Counted from the first letter of the stretch, positions 10,699 to 21,527 are shown. The stretch: DNA of 64,000 nucleotides from Schistosoma mansoni (GCF_000237925.1 NC_031502.1:57719943-57783942), one strand, 5' to 3'. Numbers and translations are program-made. Notes: generated by a model not told the origin, from the letters alone.

Positions 10699-11388
10699 TG
10701 TTATATCATGTGCATGGGTGCCATGTTTATATATGAAGTGATGTTACCCGCCAATCAGAGAGGAGTGAATTATCGATCAGAGCTATGATACACAAAAAAA
10801 TGTATGAGCAGTCTTGAGTATTTATCAGTCCTGCTATTTGCCTAGCCTAGCCTGGCCCAGCCAGTTAAGTCCAGAACACCAATCTCAGCCTCTGCTATAT
10901 GAAACATTTATTTCAAACATACTAGGTTTATATACTAATCAAACAGACCACATCGTATCATAAAATAGAAAATAGCATTTGTACAAGATTTGGCTAAATG
11001 TGGCTGTTAATGTGGGGAACAGTATTTAATAGACTGGGTATAAATCCGGAATGGTAAATCGAGCAGTAATAATCTATGGGTTAAAATAAAACTCATAATA
11101 AAGCGAACATGAATATAAATAGTTAATTTAGCAATTATACAATAGGAAATATACGGATCCCATTGGTCCATAAATAGTTCTCAAAGTTTTTGATGGAGTT
11201 TTGTTCTCTGAGCTGAATGGTTTGGTCGTGGAGCTTTCATCGTCCTTGTGAATGACACCATCAGCACAAATTTCGGGTAGAAGTCCATTCAACTCAGTGA
11301 ACAAAACTCCATCAAAATCATCCACCTGAGCTACAAACCTCTACCAGTCCTCAAAGTTACCATTCATAACTCCCCACGGGATAAAACA
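10699..11388 (-). mobile_element. Solo LTR-1 with nested family D element
   Basis: Minus-oriented LTR-1 copy beginning TGTTATA on the plus strand and ending ATAAAACA. It carries a 157-bp family D foldback at 11189-11345. Flanking 5-bp repeats are not clear here (TTAAA against CTAAT). Its identity rests on similarity to the solo LTRs at 21528, 36785, 39064 and 42096. Confidence 0.75.
11189..11345. mobile_element. Family D foldback element inside LTR-1, with 13-bp TSD
   Basis: 157 bp whose two ends are inverted copies of each other: TTTTGATGGAGTTTTGTTC on the left, with the complementary stretch at about 11299-11318. It is flanked by AGTTCTCAAAGTT (11176-11188) and AGTCCTCAAAGTT (11346-11358), 12 of 13 matching, which restores the LTR when removed. 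Related single-arm pieces are at 32467, 43880 and 59295. Confidence 0.75.
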
Positions 11389-11527
11389 CTAATTTTAAAT
11401 GAGTTTATTCAATCTACAAATTATTACTAGAATTATATTTTCACCAAATGCTATATCTCATCGAAAATAACGTGACGTAGATAAATTTGAACAAAAGGTG
11501 TTGCTTTCTTAACTATCCAATATTTTC

Positions 11528-11750
11528 AAAATAGGGATTTGTAGAGATTGTAGTAATTTTACTAGTTGAATTCATGAATCAATCTAAGACCATTATTAAA
11601 AACCTGGAAGTACTAAATGACCATTTTGTCCTAGTATGGGACTTCTCAGTAGTACCAACTGGATGTTGATACATCCAGATAACAAGTCCCAAATAGGACG
11701 AAACGCGCGTCCTGGATTCCACTGCTAACCGCTATCCATCTTTGCTTATA
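11528..11750. mobile_element. SINE-B/SINE-A chimera
   Basis: A minus SINE-B 3' half (11528-11652) is joined directly to a plus SINE-A 3' end (about 11653-11750). The SINE-A ribozyme here is dead (ATAACAA in place of CTGACGA). Possible flanking repeats exist around TTCAAAA but need a gap to align. Confidence 0.65.
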
Positions 11751-11759
11751 ATTCATCTA

Positions 11760-12160
11760 TTGTTCAAAAAAAAAATAGTATAATGAAAGTTCAAAATTCA
11801 GTGAATAACACTCCAATAAAATTATTCAATCGTGTTACAAATCACTTTCACTATGTGATATATAATGATATCTAGTATGTGTGTGTGTGTGTGTGTATAG
11901 GAATTCAAGCAAATGATTTTGACAAACCGAGGAATACTTTTGAATAATATAAAAATATTTTATTTCTAATGGTTGATTGATCACTAATATCTACATAATA
12001 TACATATTTATATCTTAAAACTTATTAGGAAGTAATATATTCTAAGAAAGGGAGGTTACATAACAGTATAAAAGTGTTATTATGCTCCAATTAGTGACCA
12101 AATAGTAAATATAATGCTTGTTGATAATATTATACGAGTTTAAAACAACTAGTCCCTTTG
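11760..12160. other. AT-rich stretch with short (GT)n
   Basis: (GT)n at about 11878-11897. Otherwise nothing recognised. Confidence 0.5.
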
Positions 12161-12175
12161 ATAAATTTTGATAAT

Positions 12176-12823
12176 TTCATAAGCAAAGATGGATAGTGGC
12201 TAGCAGTGGAATACAGGATACGCGTTTCGTCATATTTGGGACACGTCAACTGGATGTACTTGAATTGCAGAGTTGATGTTTACTCTGGGACTCGAACTCA
12301 GTACCGTTCACTTCAAACGACAACTTATTATTCGCTCAGCTACTGAGTCCTGATAGCCAATTACAGACTGACCAGTTGCAGTCCTGAATATCAATGGGAA
12401 GATTCAAACAAACAATACTAAGTGATAATTTTATGGTTGAAATCATGAGCCAATTGAAGCTAGACCACCATAGAAAACCTGGAAGTGCTGGACGGCCGTT
12501 TTATCCTATTGTGGGACTCCTAAGCAGTGCACATCCACGATCATGTCTCGTGAGATCCGAACCCAGGACCTATCAGTCGCGCGTGCGACGGCTTAACCAC
12601 TAGACCACTAAGCTGGCCGGCATTCAATGGTGTTAATGTCTAACTGATAGGGCCTGGGTTTGAATCTCGCGAGGCAGGATCGTGGATGCGTACTGCTGAA
12701 GAATCCCACAATAGGACAAAACAGCCTTTCAGTGCTTCCAAGTTTTTCGTGGTGGTCTAACTTCAATGGACTCATGATTTCAACTATAAAATTTAATGAA
12801 ATCTCCACAAAAACCCCTTCTGA
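12176..12823. mobile_element. Composite SINE-A plus SINE-B foldback with one shared TSD
   Basis: 12176-12423 is a minus SINE-A unit followed by the plus SINE-A head, ending at ACTAAGTG. It runs directly into a SINE-B inverted pair (minus 12424-12650, plus 12650-12823). The whole block is flanked by the perfect 13-bp repeat aaattttgataat at 12163-12175 and 12824-12836. All ribozyme cores in it carry at least one substitution. The 99-residue and 88-residue frames inside are chance. Confidence 0.75.
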
Positions 12824-13182
12824 AAATTTTGATAATGCAATGAAAAGACGAAGTTTATCAGAATTATGTGATATATTTGTGCAATACATTTCGAACAATC
12901 TGATCATACATATACTTACTTGTTAAGACATATTTCTATGAAAATTAAAAGGTCAACTAGACAGGTTGATGTTAAGTCGTAACAAAGAAAAAAAATAAAT
13001 AAAGTACACAAAAACAATGTGATAACCACTTTGGATAATAAATCAGTATGAACAGGGTAGGTTAAGGATAAGAACAAACTGTTTTTGAAAATGTAAACGG
13101 AGTTTCAATTTCCATATAGCTAATGCTTCAATAAACCTTAGTATACGCCCTTTTACACTTTTATACAACACTACATCACATA

Positions 13183-13304
13183 CTTAGTATTGTTTTTTGG
13201 ATCTTCCCATTGACGAGATGCAGGTGCATCCAGCTGATGAGTTCCAAATGGGACGAAACGCGCGTCCTGGATTTCACTGCTAGCCACTATCCATCTTTGC
13301 TTAC
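13183..13304. mobile_element. Minimal SINE-A inverted composite with 14-bp TSD
   Basis: Only 122 bp: a minus SINE-A head (CTTAGTATTG) joined to a plus hammerhead and 3' end (ATCTTTGCTTA). It is flanked by CACTACATCACATA (13169-13182) and CACTACATAACATA (13305-13318), 13 of 14 identical. It contains the best-preserved SINE-A hammerhead in the window. Confidence 0.85.
13228..13272 (+). ncRNA. Hammerhead ribozyme of SINE-A, intact core
   Basis: Stem I ATCCAG (13228-13233) pairs with CTGGAT (13267-13272). The core CTGATGA is at 13234-13240, followed by a stem II of GTTCC with GGGAC, GAAA at 13255-13258 and helix III as the palindrome ACGCGCGT. Predicted self-cleavage is after the C at 13266. This matches the published Sm-alpha hammerhead class. 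Activity is inferred from structure. Confidence 0.85.
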
Positions 13305-13435
13305 CACTACATAACATAGTTTTGATAATCTTCGCCCACGTATAAGTATGTTATGAACATAAATCTTATAATTACCATTGTATAATACACCCAGGCTAAA
13401 TCAATTTATTTGACGGTGATAATAAGAAGATCAAA

Positions 13436-13815
13436 TACAGGTTGAGTTGGAAGAATTTATTTCAAGCATTCGTTTATTTGGACAGACACTTAGAATAAGA
13501 AGGAGAGCGGAGAATCTCGTTGTAAAAATGGAGGATGAAATGATGCGGAGAAGGATAATTAACCAACTCCACTGAATCAAGAGGCACGCAATATTTAAAG
13601 TCAGATAAAAACAAGTTACAGATATCTGATTAGTAGGATATACAAAACGCGCACATACGACCATATAGAACCGGTCAAGGATAATAGGCGAATAAATGAC
13701 AAGGTGAAAGTGTGACTTGAGAAGAATGAATAAACCGTTGTTTTTCGAGAAGCTAGAATAACTCATGTAGTCCTAGCATAATACCAGTCACTGCAGTTTA
13801 TTCAGTGAGTTTTAA
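13436..13815. other. Unidentified segment, less AT-rich
   Basis: Differs in composition from its surroundings. The 111-residue minus frame (13431-13766) has hydrophobic stretches but no family I recognise. It could be an LTR or a low-copy repeat. Confidence 0.3.
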
Positions 13816-13825
13816 AATATCATGA

Positions 13826-14385
13826 TACAGGTGTTTATTAACAGTTGTTTACGCAAAATACTTCGAATTCTTTGGCCAGAAACTATCAACAACAACCTAA
13901 TGTGGGAGAGAACAAACCAGATTCCACTGGAGGAAGAAATCAGGAAGAAGCGCTGGAAGTGAATAGGACACATATTGAGGAGAGCACCCAAATGCGTCAC
14001 ACGGCAAGCACTCACATGGAATCCTAAAGGCGAAAGGAAAGGAGGAATACCAACGAACACATTACGCCGAGAAATGGAGACAGACGTGAGAAGAATAAAT
14101 AAGAACTAAATATAACTAGAAAAGAAGTTCCAAGACAAAATGGGTTTGAGAATGCTGGTCGGTGGGCTATGCTCCATTGGGAGTAACAGACGTAGGTACG
14201 TAAATAATTAAGTTGTTCTAGAAGACAAAAGAACACATTACGCCGACAAATAGAGACAGACCTGAGAAGAATGGACAAGAATTGGATAGAACTAGAAAGG
14301 AAGTTCCAGTACAGAGTGGGTTGGAGAATGCTAGTCGGCGGCCTGTGCTCCATTGTGGGTAACAGGCGTAAGTAAGTAAGTTTGG
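13826..14385 (+). mobile_element. Two RTE-1 3' ends in tandem
   Basis: 13826-14215 is a 3' end starting in the post-RT region and ending near a decayed (GTAA) tail. 14224-14385 is a second, shorter 3' end in the same orientation with its own tail. Both are frame-broken pseudogene pieces. Confidence 0.8.
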
Positions 14386-14613
14386 AATACAACCAGTAAC
14401 TTAGAGTATACAAATGTTGGATTAAACATATTTAGAAATGATCTATATCATGTGTTTGAAACCATTTTTAGATGCAATTTAGTGTATACTCTTCGGAAGT
14501 TACTTCAAAGAATAAATCAATATTGAAATAATGTATGGACGAAATTTTTTTTTACATAAATAAATCTTCCAAATTATATTAATGATTTCGGATAAGTAAA
14601 CTAATTGACTGAT

Positions 14614-14935
14614 TATTACGTCTGGCCGATTGTGAACGCTATATTCGCTTCCCTAAGCTAGTTCCGTACCCCCGAGCAAGAACTATACACCGACTTGAAG
14701 ACCAGAGAAAAGGCACAAAGTGTGAGGGAAGCACTTTACTACAGGGTTCACTATTGTTACAGAAAATCATAGGTATTTATAGATGTTAGCCAATCCATTA
14801 ACTACATATTATGATACCGACCAATAGTATCATGCCACGTTGGAACTCTAGAATGCTCCATCGTATTCTGATTGGCTGGGGCTCTTTATGAGCCTCTGGA
14901 GGCTCTGTTAGAGTTCTCCGGAAGCCGACTCAACA
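14614..14935 (-). mobile_element. Solo LTR-2, 322 bp, with 5-bp TSD
   Basis: On the minus strand it runs from TGTTGAGTCGG to CCAGACGTAATA and contains a TATA-like motif (CTATAAATACC). It is flanked by CTGAT at 14609-14613 and 14936-14940. The start, size, internal promoter-like motif and 5-bp duplication fit a solo LTR. The terminal CA is changed to TA. The clade cannot be told without the internal region. Confidence 0.65.
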
Positions 14936-15102
14936 CTGATAAATAACTGAAGAGAAAGGAATGGAACAATGAAATTCGTTTTATTCGAGAAGGAGAAAAT
15001 GTTATTCCCTACTCTAATCAAATTTGTAAAGAGAACTAATTACATGGTAATGATATTCGATTTCTAAATCAATAAGTACAATTGAATATCTTAACATCAA
15101 TG

Positions 15103-15434
15103 CTTGTGAATTAAAGCTATATCGAGGCAATACGCACAGTATGCACATTTGGCCAATAAGAGACTGACCAGTTGCAGTCCTAAGCATCAATGGGAAGATT
15201 CAAACAAGTAATACCAAGTGAATTCAAACTTCACCCCATTGCACAAGTAAGTGGCTATCAGGACTGATTAGCTGAGTGGATAACACGATGGCGTTTGAAA
15301 CGAAGGGTACTGGGTTCGAGTCCCAGAGTGAACATCAACTCTGAGATGCAGGTACATCCAGCTGACGAGTCCCACACAAGATGAAACGCGCATCCTGGAT
15401 TCCACTGCTAGCCACTAAGCATCTTTGCTTATCA
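15103..15434 (+). mobile_element. SINE-A, one complete unit
   Basis: 332 bp from ATGCTTGTGAATT to GCTTATCAT, one full circular-permutation unit. Order: AT-rich lead, box A (TAGCTGAGTGG), box B (GGTTCGAGTCC), then the hammerhead at about 15352-15405 with CTGACGA and GAAA. Stem II is damaged (AAGAT in place of AGGAC), so the ribozyme is probably weak or inactive. Confidence 0.85.
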
Positions 15435-15439
15435 TCAGA

Positions 15440-16115
15440 AAAGTTTGAATGTTTTGTTTAACAGTTAACCATAGTACGTAAGTTTTAGCTCAGTTATACA
15501 ATAACAAATGAAATCTATCCTAATCCATAAACTAAATTAACTAAGAACATTTTCTAAGTAGATACTAGAATTCTTACGGAAAATCAGATTTACAAACAAA
15601 CCAAACAACAACAGAAATACACTTGAAGTTCTTACAAGAAAGTTAATCACCTGTATATACTCAGATCTCTAAAACCGTTTTTCATTATTTCTCCTTCGAA
15701 TAGTTGTGTTTTTTTCCTTAAATTTTTCCAAATGACATAGTTCCCCTTTAATATTAATTGAATTAGATTAGCTACAAGATGCTTTTTTCTCCTTTCTCCT
15801 TCTTCTTCTTCTTTTTCTTCTTCTTCCTCGTCTTCCTCTTTTTTCAGTCATTCAACACTACGTTTTCAATTAACTTCAATAAATTAAGCTTATATTATAT
15901 TGGTTAGATAGATGTAGTGAATTCAATGAGAGAAAAGGTAAGAAATGGTCATATCTACTTTACTACTTAACTGTATTATTTAAAGTTTGTTTATGTTTTT
16001 TGTTTTAATATTTTCGCTTCAAAAATCTTAAGAGTTTCAGTATTGAAAGTTAATTAGGTATAAACCTAATTTGAATGTATCTGTAAGACAAAACGATTAA
16101 TTTATTTACAGTAAA
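15440..16115. other. AT-rich stretch with a polypyrimidine tract
   Basis: A CTT-rich pyrimidine tract lies at about 15783-15847. Nothing else recognised. Confidence 0.5.
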
Positions 16116-16119
16116 ATCA

Positions 16120-16539
16120 TTATGAGGGTTTTCATAGTTGAAAGTGTGAGTCAATTGAAGCTAGACCATCAGGTAAAACCTGGAAGCACAGAACGGCCGT
16201 TTCGTCTTGTTGTGGGACTACTCAGAAATGCGCATCCACGACCTCACCTCGCAAGATTCGAAACCAGGACCTACCAGTCTCGCGCCACAGCACTTAACCG
16301 ATAGAACACTGAGCGGGCATCCCATGGTGTTAATGTCTAACTTTAACCAATCCACAAAGTTTGATCAACCGTTCACCAATTGTCTTCAGTAAGTTTCTAT
16401 CTCACAACAGACGTGGTTTGAACTCCACTGCTTCTCACTAGAAGTCCTGGATTTACCTGTCAAAGTCAGTCACTGGTGAGCATATGATGATATTAATTAT
16501 CAGAAGGGGTTTTGTGGAGATTTAGTATTTTCATAGTTG
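16120..16539 (-). mobile_element. SINE-B tandem (minus), running into an assembly gap
   Basis: A full minus unit (16120-16495) is followed by the 3' terminus of the next unit (16496-16539), which enters the N gap. Its ribozyme core is CTGAGTA, one base off. After the gap the same terminus appears inverted, so the gap hides a foldback. Confidence 0.8.
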
Positions 16540-16739
16540 NNNNNNNNNNNNNNNNNNNNNNNNNNNNNNNNNNNNNNNNNNNNNNNNNNNNNNNNNNNNN
16601 NNNNNNNNNNNNNNNNNNNNNNNNNNNNNNNNNNNNNNNNNNNNNNNNNNNNNNNNNNNNNNNNNNNNNNNNNNNNNNNNNNNNNNNNNNNNNNNNNNNN
16701 NNNNNNNNNNNNNNNNNNNNNNNNNNNNNNNNNNNNNNN
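16540..16739. other. Assembly gap, 200 N
   Basis: Exactly 200 N, flanked on both sides by the same SINE-B 3' terminus in opposite orientation. Confidence 1.
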
Positions 16740-16790
16740 CAACTATGAAAATACTAAATCTCCACAAAAATCCCTTCTGATAATTATGTG
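16740..16790 (+). mobile_element. SINE-B 3' terminus (plus)
   Basis: Ends with a CCCTTCTGATAATT motif and mirrors 16493-16539 across the gap. Confidence 0.8.
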
Positions 16791-17014
16791 GGTTGTCTAC
16801 TTTGTTAGTTACGTAACTAGTTATAATAATCTTTTTAAGTAATATCTAAATCACGGTTTTATTTCCTATCAAAACAGTTCAATTGTTCAATCATCTTAGA
16901 GCTTATACATTAATTTCAGATTCAAGCATATTAGACTTGATATATAACAGATTAATAAATGATTAGTTTGTTTATGCGAAACAAGGGTAATAAACAGTAA
17001 AAATTAGTCCTAAA

Positions 17015-17215
17015 GTTATAGTTCTTCTGGATAGTAGGGACAAACTTGCTTGCCAACACAGGCGATCGATAGAGATCGAACTGATCACCCACTGTGTTAC
17101 ATTCTTGATCAACTGGGATTCTAATTCAAGGCTCACTTACAGAACAGCGCCGCTGAATATGCATGCTTATGTGTAAGGATTTGAAAAGTCATTGGACCTA
17201 TTTAGTTAATCTATC
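17015..17215 (+). repeat. Family E repeat, copy 1
   Basis: About 200 bp similar to 22445-22645 in the same orientation (shared GCATGCTTATGTGTAAGGAT). No coding or pol III motif seen. Confidence 0.6.
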
Positions 17216-17499
17216 TATCCATATTATAAAGTGCAACAGAAGAATTCTCTACTAGTTACAGTTTTATTTATACGGAAATTACAAGTGTTCATATAATACA
17301 TTTATGTCAATCTCAGTCAGACTATGTTCACTTTGAGATGGGATTTGTTTGGTTACAATTTAAGCTATTAGTGTCACTAAAACAAATTTCCTTGTAAATT
17401 ATTCCAATATAAAGGATATTGATTGGTTGTTAGTCTTAGTTTGAATGCTATCTACAAGAATCTCTACTTGACCTTATCATCATCATCATCATCACCGAT

Positions 17500-17890
17500 G
17501 GTGTTAATGTCTAAATTCAACCAATCCACAAAGTTGAGCAACCGTTCATAAATTGTCTTCAGTGAGTTCCTAGTGACAAGCAGTGACCAATGGGGTTCAA
17601 ACCACGTCTGTTGTGAGATGGGAACTCACTGAAAACAATTAGTGAACGGTTGCTCAACTTCGTGGATTGTTTGGAGTTAGACATAAACACCATCGGATGC
17701 CGGCTCAGTGGTCTATCAATTAAGTGCTCTGGCGCAAGACTGATAGGTTCTGGGTTCAAATCTCGCGAGTGCGGGATCATGGATTTGCATTTCTGAGTAG
17801 TCCCACAATAAGACGAAACGGCGGTCCAGTGCTTTCAGGTTTTCCATGGTGGTCAATTGACTTATGCTTTCAACTATGAAAATTAATTCA
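17500..17890. mobile_element. SINE-B foldback composite
   Basis: A minus 5' region (17500-17565) is joined to a plus unit (17566-17890). The plus part has box A (GTGGTCTATCAATTAAG) and box B (GGTTCAAATCTC). The ribozyme bases CTGAGTAGTCCC and GACGAAACGGCGG are partly decayed. Confidence 0.7.
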
Positions 17891-18369
17891 TCCTGTGGAT
17901 TTATTATATTTGAAATATCTTATAAACCTCGAATTTAGAAAACTAACAATTTATGAAGATGTTTTATACAGTTCATTGTCCTCTTTGATAACAGAATAAT
18001 TTAGTTGTTTACTTCTTAACTATCTATTGTCATTTAGTATTGTAAAAGACGATAAAATTTATTAACGTAAAACGCCTTAAGGTAATAATGAATAATAAAA
18101 TTCAACGGTATGGTAGATATATATATATAGTAATTACTTATATGAGAAACATGAAGGTGTATCACATTTAATGACATAGATACTAAAGCCATTTATTCCA
18201 TGATTAACATTCTGTAAAACTGAGATATTCATAGTTATCTGTTATATAGTGGCAACTAACAACTTTAATTCTATCTATCACTTTTTAATGTAACTACAGT
18301 GGGACTGAAATACAGGACCTTCAGTTTGATATGCGAACATACGACCTCCAGATCACCAAGCCAGAATAC

Positions 18370-18530
18370 AACGATATGAATATCCCGAACGGGGGATTGT
18401 GGATATACATTATTAAGGAAACCTATACAAGGTCTACATGGTCGTCCAATGATTGGTGGTTTTTCATGGTGTTCCATCTTCAATCGACTCATGAATTCAA
18501 CTAGTGAATTTAAAGATCACTGAATTTTTT
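18370..18530 (+). mobile_element. SINE-B, degenerate
   Basis: Only the 3' body (about TTTTTCATGGTG to TCAACTAGTG) aligns well. The tRNA-like region is hardly recognisable. Confidence 0.45.
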
Positions 18531-18597
18531 ATAAAAATCATTTCCTTCCTATTGTCTGTTCTTTACGAAAAACAAGAAAAACACAACATTACTCAGT

Positions 18598-18935
18598 TAT
18601 TATCAGAAGGGGGTTTTGTGGAAATTTTAGTAATTTTATATAGTTGAAATCAGGAGTCAATTGAAGCTAGACCACCATGAAAAACCTGGAAGCACTGGAC
18701 CGCCGTTTCGTCTTATTGTGGGACTCCTCAGCAATGCTCATCCACGATCCCACCTCTCGAGATTCGTTGATTGGTTAAAGTTAAACATTAGCACCGTTGG
18801 ATGCCAACTCATTGGTCTGTCGGTTAAATGCTCGCGCGCAAGACTAAGTTCGAATCTTACGAGACGGGTTCGTGGGTGCGTACTGCTGAAGAGTCCCACG
18901 ATAAGACGAAACGTCCTTCAAGAACACTCAGGTAT
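18598..18935. mobile_element. SINE-B foldback composite
   Basis: A minus 3' half with a preserved hammerhead (18598-18765) joined to a plus unit (18766-18935). The plus ribozyme keeps CTGAAGA and GAAA, but its stems are weakened. Confidence 0.75.
18692..18737 (-). ncRNA. Hammerhead ribozyme of SINE-B, core intact
   Basis: On the minus strand: stem I GCATTG pairs with CAGTGC (one wobble), core CTGAGGA, stem II GTC/GAC with the fourth pair lost, GAAA, helix III ACGGCGGT, cleavage triplet GTC. All invariant core bases are present. Confidence 0.7.
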
Positions 18936-19254
18936 AACTTAAATTAATGAAAGATTATATGATTTAGTACTTTTTTATTTATTGAAAACGAAACTAAACC
19001 AAGAATTAAAATAAATAAAAAAAATTTATAATGCGTGACATAATGAAGAAATTCAATCTAAACAAAAACAACCCCCAAATCAGAACAAGCATTAATCAGA
19101 TTGGAAAAAAAATAAATAAATTTGTCACGTTATTCAATGACTATATAGACAAAAATAAATTTCTTTGGAGAAAACAAAAAAAAACGATTTATAGTTGTAT
19201 CTATCATCTTTCATTGGATGTATGATTCTTTGTTTTACTGTTCCTCAAACTTAC

Positions 19255-19760
19255 ATACCTAATAGGACGAAACGGCCGTCCAGTGCTTCCAGGTTTTCCA
19301 TGGTGGTCTTGCTTCAATTGACTCATGATCTCAATGAAGTAACCCCTTCTGATTACAATCATATGCTCACTAGTGACTGACTTCAAGAGATATTTCCTGG
19401 AGTTCTAGTGGCAAGCAGTGACCAGTGGAGTTCAACCACCTCTGTTGTGAAATAAAAACTCAATGAAGACAATTGGTGAACGGTTGCTCAACTTCGTGGA
19501 TTGGTTGAAGTAAGACATTAACACCGTTGGATGCCGGCCAGCTAAGTGGTCTAGTGGTTAAGTGCTGTGGCGCGAGATTTGTAGGTCCTGGTTTCGAATC
19601 TCGTGAGTGCGGGATCGTGGATGCACACTGCTGAGGAGTTCCATAACAGGAAGAAAAGGCCGTACAGTGCGTCCAGGTTTTCCATGGTGGTCTTGCTTCA
19701 ATTTACTCATGATTTCAACTATGAAAAATACTGAAATCTCCACAAAACTCCTTCTGATTG
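19255..19760 (+). mobile_element. SINE-B tandem, about 1.3 units
   Basis: Begins inside the ribozyme of one unit (AGGACGAAACGGCCG at about 19264), continues through that unit's 3' end, then a complete second unit. Ribozyme-to-ribozyme spacing is about 386 bp. In the second unit GAAA is altered (GGAAGAAAAGG). Confidence 0.8.
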
Positions 19761-19822
19761 CATTGTAACATTGACTGACTAAATCTTCTTTGTTTAAAAG
19801 TAAACAAACCTTCTATTCAATG

Positions 19823-20627
19823 GGTATCGTTTGTTTGAATCTTCTCATATGATGTTTAGGACTGTAATTGATCAGTTTCTTATTTGCAAACAAAAAATAC
19901 CAAGTGAATCTTCATCGACTGAGATGGTTAGGCCACGTGTTACGTATGCCTAAACACCGGTTACCACGACGCGCTATGCTGACTAGTATTGGCAATGGTT
20001 GGAAGAAAGTTAGGGGCAGCCAAACCAAAACGTGGCATCAGTGTTTGAAGTCACTAACTTATAGTCTGAGCTCTGTTATTAGATGCAGACTACTTGGTCG
20101 GGGTTCGCGTGACTATCGTAACCAATGGTTTGAGACTCTAGGTGACATGACTCAGAATCGATCACAGTGGCGTAGGTGTATACACTCTTTATCTTCCCTT
20201 AAACCTTGAGATTAAAATTACTTCATAACTTTCTTCCTTCCTTTACTATATCCTTATATACAACCTTTCTTTTATATATTACCACCATTAAATTAACCAC
20301 TTCTATGAATACGGTGTTCTTCTTGTTGTGCTAAGGAGGTATGACAACTTGAACCGATGCACATGTGTGCCTGGTCCTACGTTGTAGCTGACTGACTGAC
20401 TGAATATCAAGTGAATTTAAAATTAACCCTATTGCATAAATAAGTGGCTAACAGGATTCAGTAGCTGAGTGGATAACATGATGGTGTTTGAAGTAAACGA
20501 TATTGGGTTCGAGTCCCAGAGTGAACATCAAATCTGAGACGCAGGTACATCCGGATGACGAATCACAAATAGGACGAAACGTGAGTCCTAAATTCAACTG
20601 CTAGCCAGTGTCCATCTTTGCTTACAA
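19823..20627. mobile_element. SINE-A copy interrupted by RTE-2
   Basis: A minus SINE-A head (19823-19888) meets plus SINE-A sequence (19889-19909), which resumes at 20404-20627 after an RTE-2 insertion. The plus part has box A (TAGCTGAGTGG) and box B (GGTTCGAGTCC). The ribozyme is dead (ATGACGA). Confidence 0.75.
19910..20403 (+). pseudogene. RTE-2 non-LTR retrotransposon 3' end with 13-bp TSD
   Basis: Encodes the C-terminal region after the reverse transcriptase of an SR2-like RTE element: LHRLRWLGHVLRMP, RLPRRAM, a KTWHQCLKSLT block and SQWRRCIHSL (frame 19868-20209, whose first residues lie in the SINE). A 3' untranslated region follows and ends in TGAC repeats. It is flanked by ATACCAAGTGAAT (19897-19909) and ATATCAAGTGAAT (20404-20416), 12 of 13 matching. 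The element is 5'-truncated and cannot move on its own. Confidence 0.85.
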
Positions 20628-20831
20628 TTACTTACTTACTTACTTACGCCTGTTACCCCCAATAGAGCATAGGCCGCCGACCAGCATTCTCCAATACACT
20701 CTGTCTTGGGCCTCCTTTTCTAGTTCTATCCAGTTTTTGTTCATTCTTCTCATGTCTGTCTCCGTTTCTCGGCGTATTGTGATGTTTGGTCTTCCTCTTC
20801 TCCTTTGGCCTTCAGGATTCCATGTGAGGGC
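20628..20831 (-). mobile_element. RTE-1 3' end inserted between SINE-A units
   Basis: Short minus RTE-1 3' end with a (TTAC)n tail. The flanks TTTGCTTACAA (left) and TTTGCTTGCAA (right) look like a target-site duplication of about 12 bp with one change. It lies between the end of one SINE-A unit and the start of the next. Confidence 0.75.
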
Positions 20832-20844
20832 CTTTGCTTGCAAT

Positions 20845-21172
20845 GCTTGTAATTATGGCTATATCGAGGCGAGACGTACAGTATGCACACATGCCAATTA
20901 GAGACTGACCAGTTGCAGTGCTAAACATCAATGAGAAGATTCAAACAAATGATACTAAATGAATTCAAACTTCACCACATTGCATTGGATAGCAGGACTC
21001 AGTAGCTGAGTTGATAACATGATGGTGTTTGAAGCAAACGAAACTGGGTTTGAGTCCCAGAGTGAACACCAACTCTGAAATGGAGGTACATCCAGCTGAC
21101 GAGTTCCAAATAGGAGGAAACGCACGTCCTGTATTCCACTGCTAGTTACTATCCATCTTTGCTTACAAACGA
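20845..21172 (+). mobile_element. SINE-A, full unit
   Basis: Plus unit with box A (TAGCTGAGTTG), box B (GGTTTGAGTCC) and a ribozyme at about 21083-21145. CTGACGA and GAAA are kept, but stem II is broken (GTTCC against GGAG). With 20404-20627 it was probably a tandem pair before RTE-1 landed. Confidence 0.8.
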
Positions 21173-21179
21173 ACCTTCA

Positions 21180-21520
21180 TTTCTTATTCTGTATACAGTG
21201 TGTAATTTTGACTGTGAACAAATTTCAGTTAGAAGTTTGTGCTGATGATGTCGTTCAAAGTATGACAACTTGGACGAAATAACTTTGCATAGTTAGGATT
21301 TAATAGTTAATTTCACTTAAAAAAGTCTTTTTTTCGAAAAAGAAAACTACAACTTAATAACAGACTATACATAGAAGTAGGAAGAAAAGAAAAGACTGTA
21401 TATACACGTATTCTGTAACCTGCACAATTTATACCTTTGGTACTTTAGTGATAATCCGTTGGTTTATAAATTAAAACTCAATATGTACTATTTACCATTT
21501 CAGTCATGTACATGTTATAG
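21180..21520. other. AT-rich stretch, nothing recognised
   Basis: No feature seen. Confidence 0.5.
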
Positions 21521-21527
21521 TACAAAT

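Noticed and set aside
14024-14413. 129-residue minus-strand frame
   Set aside because: It is the antisense of two RTE-1 3' ends. The same [12 protein letters not shown]-type antisense peptide recurs at other RTE-1 copies (20608, 24505, 33276).
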